Assembly: GCA_026874595.1 (NCBI GenBank)
Contig: CM049315.1
Location: forward strand, 76,274,401 to 76,338,400
Length of the DNA: 64,000 bases
Source: Sipunculus nudus
Lineage: Eukaryota > Annelida > Sipuncula > Golfingiida > Sipunculidae
Reading direction: 5' to 3'
Made by a program: the position numbers and the translations under genes. Positions 61,718 to 64,000 of the stretch are shown in pieces; the stretch's first letter is position 1, and each line of letters opens with the position of its first letter. The notes beneath the pieces were generated by a model that was given only the letters and a program-made list of their open reading frames with translations, searched no databases and was not told the origin of the DNA.

Positions 61718-63471
61718 GCTCTCAGTTGTCTGATTAGACCGTGACACCAGCTCTCGGTGGTCTGATCAGAACGTGACACCAGCTCTCGGTGGTTTGATTA
61801 GACCGTGACACCAGTCACGGTGTTCTAATTAGACCATGACACCAACGTTTGGTGGTTTTACTAGACCGTGAAACCGCTCTCGGTGGTCTGATTAGACCGT
61901 GACACCAGCTCTCGGTGTTCTGATTAGACCGTGACACCAGCTCTCGGTTGTCTGATTAGACCGTGACACCAGCTCTCGGTGGTCTGATTAGACCGTGACA
62001 CCAGCTCTCGGTGGTTTGATCAGACCATGAGACCAGCTCTCGGTGGTCTGATAAGACCGTGACACCAGCTCTCGGTGGTCTGATAAGACTGTTACACCAG
62101 CTCTCGTTGGTCAAATTAGACCGTGACACCAGCTCTCGGTGGTCAAATTAGACAGTGACACCAGCTCACGGTGGTCTGATCAGACCGTGACACTAGCTCT
62201 CGGTGGTCTGATTAGACCGTAAAACCAGCTCTGGGTGGTCTGATTAGACCGTGACAACAGCTCTCGGTGGTCTGATTAGACCATGACACCAGCTCTCGGT
62301 GGTCTGATTAGACCGTGCAACCAGCTCTCGGTGGTCTGATTAGACCGTGACACCAGCTCTCGGTGGTCTGTTTAGAACGTGAAACCAGATCTTGGTCTGA
62401 TTAGGCCTTGACACCAGCTCTCGGTGGTCTGATTAGACCGTGACACAAGCTCTCGGTGGTTTGATTAGACCGTGACACCAGCTCTCGGTGGTCTGATTAG
62501 ACCATGACACCAGCTCTCGGTGGTCTGATTAGACCGTGCAACCAGCTCTCGTGACCCAAGCTCTCAGTTGTCTTATTAGACCGTGACACCAGCTCTCGGT
62601 GGTCTGATTAGACCGTGACAGCAGCTATCGGTGGTCTGATTAGACCGTTACACCAACTCTCGGTGGTCTGATAAGACCGTGACACCAGCTCTCGATGGTC
62701 TGATTAGTCCGTGATACCTGCTCTCGGTGGTCTGATTAGATCGTGACACCAACTCTCGGTGGTCTGATTAGACCGTGACACCAGCTCTCGATGGTCTGAT
62801 TAGAACATGACACCAGCTCCCGGTGGTCTGATTAGACCGTGATATCGGCTCTGAGTGGTCTGATTAGACCGTGACACCAGCTCTCGGTGTTCTGATAAGA
62901 CCATGAAACAAGTTCTCGGTGGTCTGATAAGACCGTGACACCAGCTCACGGTGGTCTGATTAGACCGTGACACCAACTCTCTGTGGTCTTATTAGACCGT
63001 GACATCTGCTCTCGGTGGTCTGATTAGACTTTGACACCAACTCCCGGTGGTCTGATTGGACCGTGACAGCAGCTATCGGTGGTCTGATTAGACCGTGACA
63101 CCACCTCTCGGTGGTCTGATTAGATCGTGACACCAGCTCTCAATGGTCTGATTAGTCCGTGACACCAGCTCTCGGTGGTCTATTTAGACCGTGACACCAG
63201 CTCACGGTGGTCTGATTAGACCGTGACATCAACTCTCGGTGGTCTGATTAGACCGTGACACCAGCTCTCGATGGTCTGATTAGACCGTGACACCAGCTCT
63301 CGGTTGTCTGATTGACCATGACATCAGCTCCAGGTGGTCTGATTAGACCGTGACATCAGCTCTGGGGGGTCTGATTAGACCGTGACACCAGCTCTCGGTG
63401 TTCTGATTAGACCGTGACACTAGTTCTTGGTGGTCTGATTAGAGCGTGACACCTGCTCTCGGTGGTTTGAT
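61718..63471. repeat. 32-bp minisatellite in intron 1 of copy A, about 54 units
   Basis: The unit contains GGTCTGATTAGACCGTGAC followed by ACCAGCTCTCGGT; its period is 32 bp. Point variants are common and a few units are truncated (for example near 62,390 and 62,550). Each unit has a 5-bp inverted pair GGTCT/AGACC around GATT. It is unrelated in sequence to the 14.7-24.4 kb array and is absent from the shorter intron 1 of copy B. Confidence 0.95.
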
Positions 63472-63879
63472 TCATGTCTCTATGTCAGTAGCACTGTAAT
63501 CAGAACATTGAGCGGTTAAAAACATTAGGAGACGTGTCAGTGTATAACCGCTGCCTGAGGTACGTAAGGTAAGTAAGCTTACGTGTTTACACCGGATTCA
63601 GAAGCGTTCCTGCCCCTCCCCCCTTTCAGCCGCTTCATCCCTTTCTTAAGCGTTTCAGACAAAATTTTGTGGAATTTTTGTTTGGACCTGGGGACCTATT
63701 TTAGCTTTTGAGATTAGTCCTCCTGGGTTGGACCCCCCCCCCCTTTCCCAAATCCTGGATCCGCCCCTGGTATAAAATACCTTTTTTGTCATCCTAAATA
63801 ATCCGCGACTCATATGTGATGAATAAGGAATAATTGTTTATGGGCGTACGCAGAACAGACAATATTGTTACGTACTCAC

Positions 63880-63970
63880 CGTTCTCGAGAGTCGCCGAAA
63901 GGCCGAAAAATGCAGCTATAAGAGCTAATCCAGTCCCTCTGTGTATCAGACTTGTAGTTATAACACGCAT
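63880..63970 (-). CDS. Copy A signal-peptide exon
   Basis: ATG at 63970 in the conserved ACATTATG context; it encodes a hydrophobic run TGLALIAAFFGLSATLE. The donor is G|GTGAGT, phase 1, which fits the GA start of the next exon at 61014. The distance to that exon is 2.9 kb because of the intronic minisatellite. Confidence 0.75.
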
Positions 63971-64000
63971 AATGTCTGGTCATGCCGTGTCCATAGACGT

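Larger units (their letters stand above)
57074..63970 (-). pseudogene. Copy A: tandem-CTLD receptor gene with a frameshifted exon 4
   Basis: Exons in order: 63970-63880 signal peptide; 61014-60832 and 60112-60005 CTLD1; 59357-59155 and 58782-58648 CTLD2; 58075-58022 stalk; 57819-57702 transmembrane; 57116-57074 tail. Seven exons are open, with phases identical to copy B. Exon 4 is 203 bp instead of 207: a net 4-bp loss near 59,333 brings TGA into frame, and the other two frames are also closed in its 5' part. Downstream residues are well preserved (GWYHAQEICSSHGATMAG, TWIPIRKEKWF), so the lesion is young or an assembly/allele error. The donor after exon 5 (GTCGGC) is poor. Intron 1 is 2.9 kb and holds a 32-bp minisatellite. 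The 5'UTR lies beyond the window. It could still be a functional gene if the indel is an error. Confidence 0.75.

Noticed and set aside
61719-63471. CRISPR-like array in the 32-bp repeats
   Set aside because: The repeats are directly adjacent with no unique spacers, the genome is eukaryotic and no cas genes are present; it is a minisatellite.

Overview
The window is eukaryotic and almost certainly from an invertebrate animal. It is AT-rich and intron-rich, with TA microsatellites, tRNA-derived SINEs, short inverted-repeat transposons and very long minisatellites. Its only recognisable genes are exons of a tandemly duplicated C-type-lectin-domain (CTLD) receptor family. Lectin expansion together with this repeat mix suggests a mollusc, probably a bivalve. 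That is an inference; no marker gene proves it.

Layout. 1-14,700: no recognisable gene; TA/GT microsatellites, two SINE copies, a small inverted-repeat element and a G12/C12 palindrome. About 14,715-24,432: one 9.7-kb minisatellite with a unit of about 32 bp and visible higher-order structure. 24,440-36,400: no recognisable gene; several MITE-like elements, a third SINE, a 42-bp repeat array carrying splice-donor-like motifs, a 36-bp repeat array and a possible solo LTR. 36,440-64,000: four tandem copies of one receptor gene, all on the minus strand, in units of about 6-7 kb. From low to high coordinate I call them D, C, B and A.

Gene model, worked out by joining homologous exons with GT/AG sites and matching phases: signal-peptide exon; two exons for CTLD1; two exons for CTLD2; a 54-bp stalk exon; a 118-bp transmembrane exon; a 43-bp tail exon. 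Copy B (50,754-55,774) is open throughout, 948 bp of CDS or 315 aa, and has a TATA-like promoter and a predicted 5'UTR exon upstream. Copy A (57,074-63,970) matches B exon for exon, but its fourth exon is 203 bp instead of 207, a net 4-bp loss that shifts the frame; its first intron holds a second, unrelated 32-bp minisatellite. Copies C and D lack the signal-peptide exon and share several inactivating lesions, so they appear to be one dead gene that was later duplicated. A hAT-like element and a pogo-like element mark the history of the array, with empty sites visible in the sister copies.

If expressed, B would be a single-pass, cell-surface, tandem-CTLD receptor with a very short conserved tail. 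Ligand and signalling partner cannot be read from the sequence.
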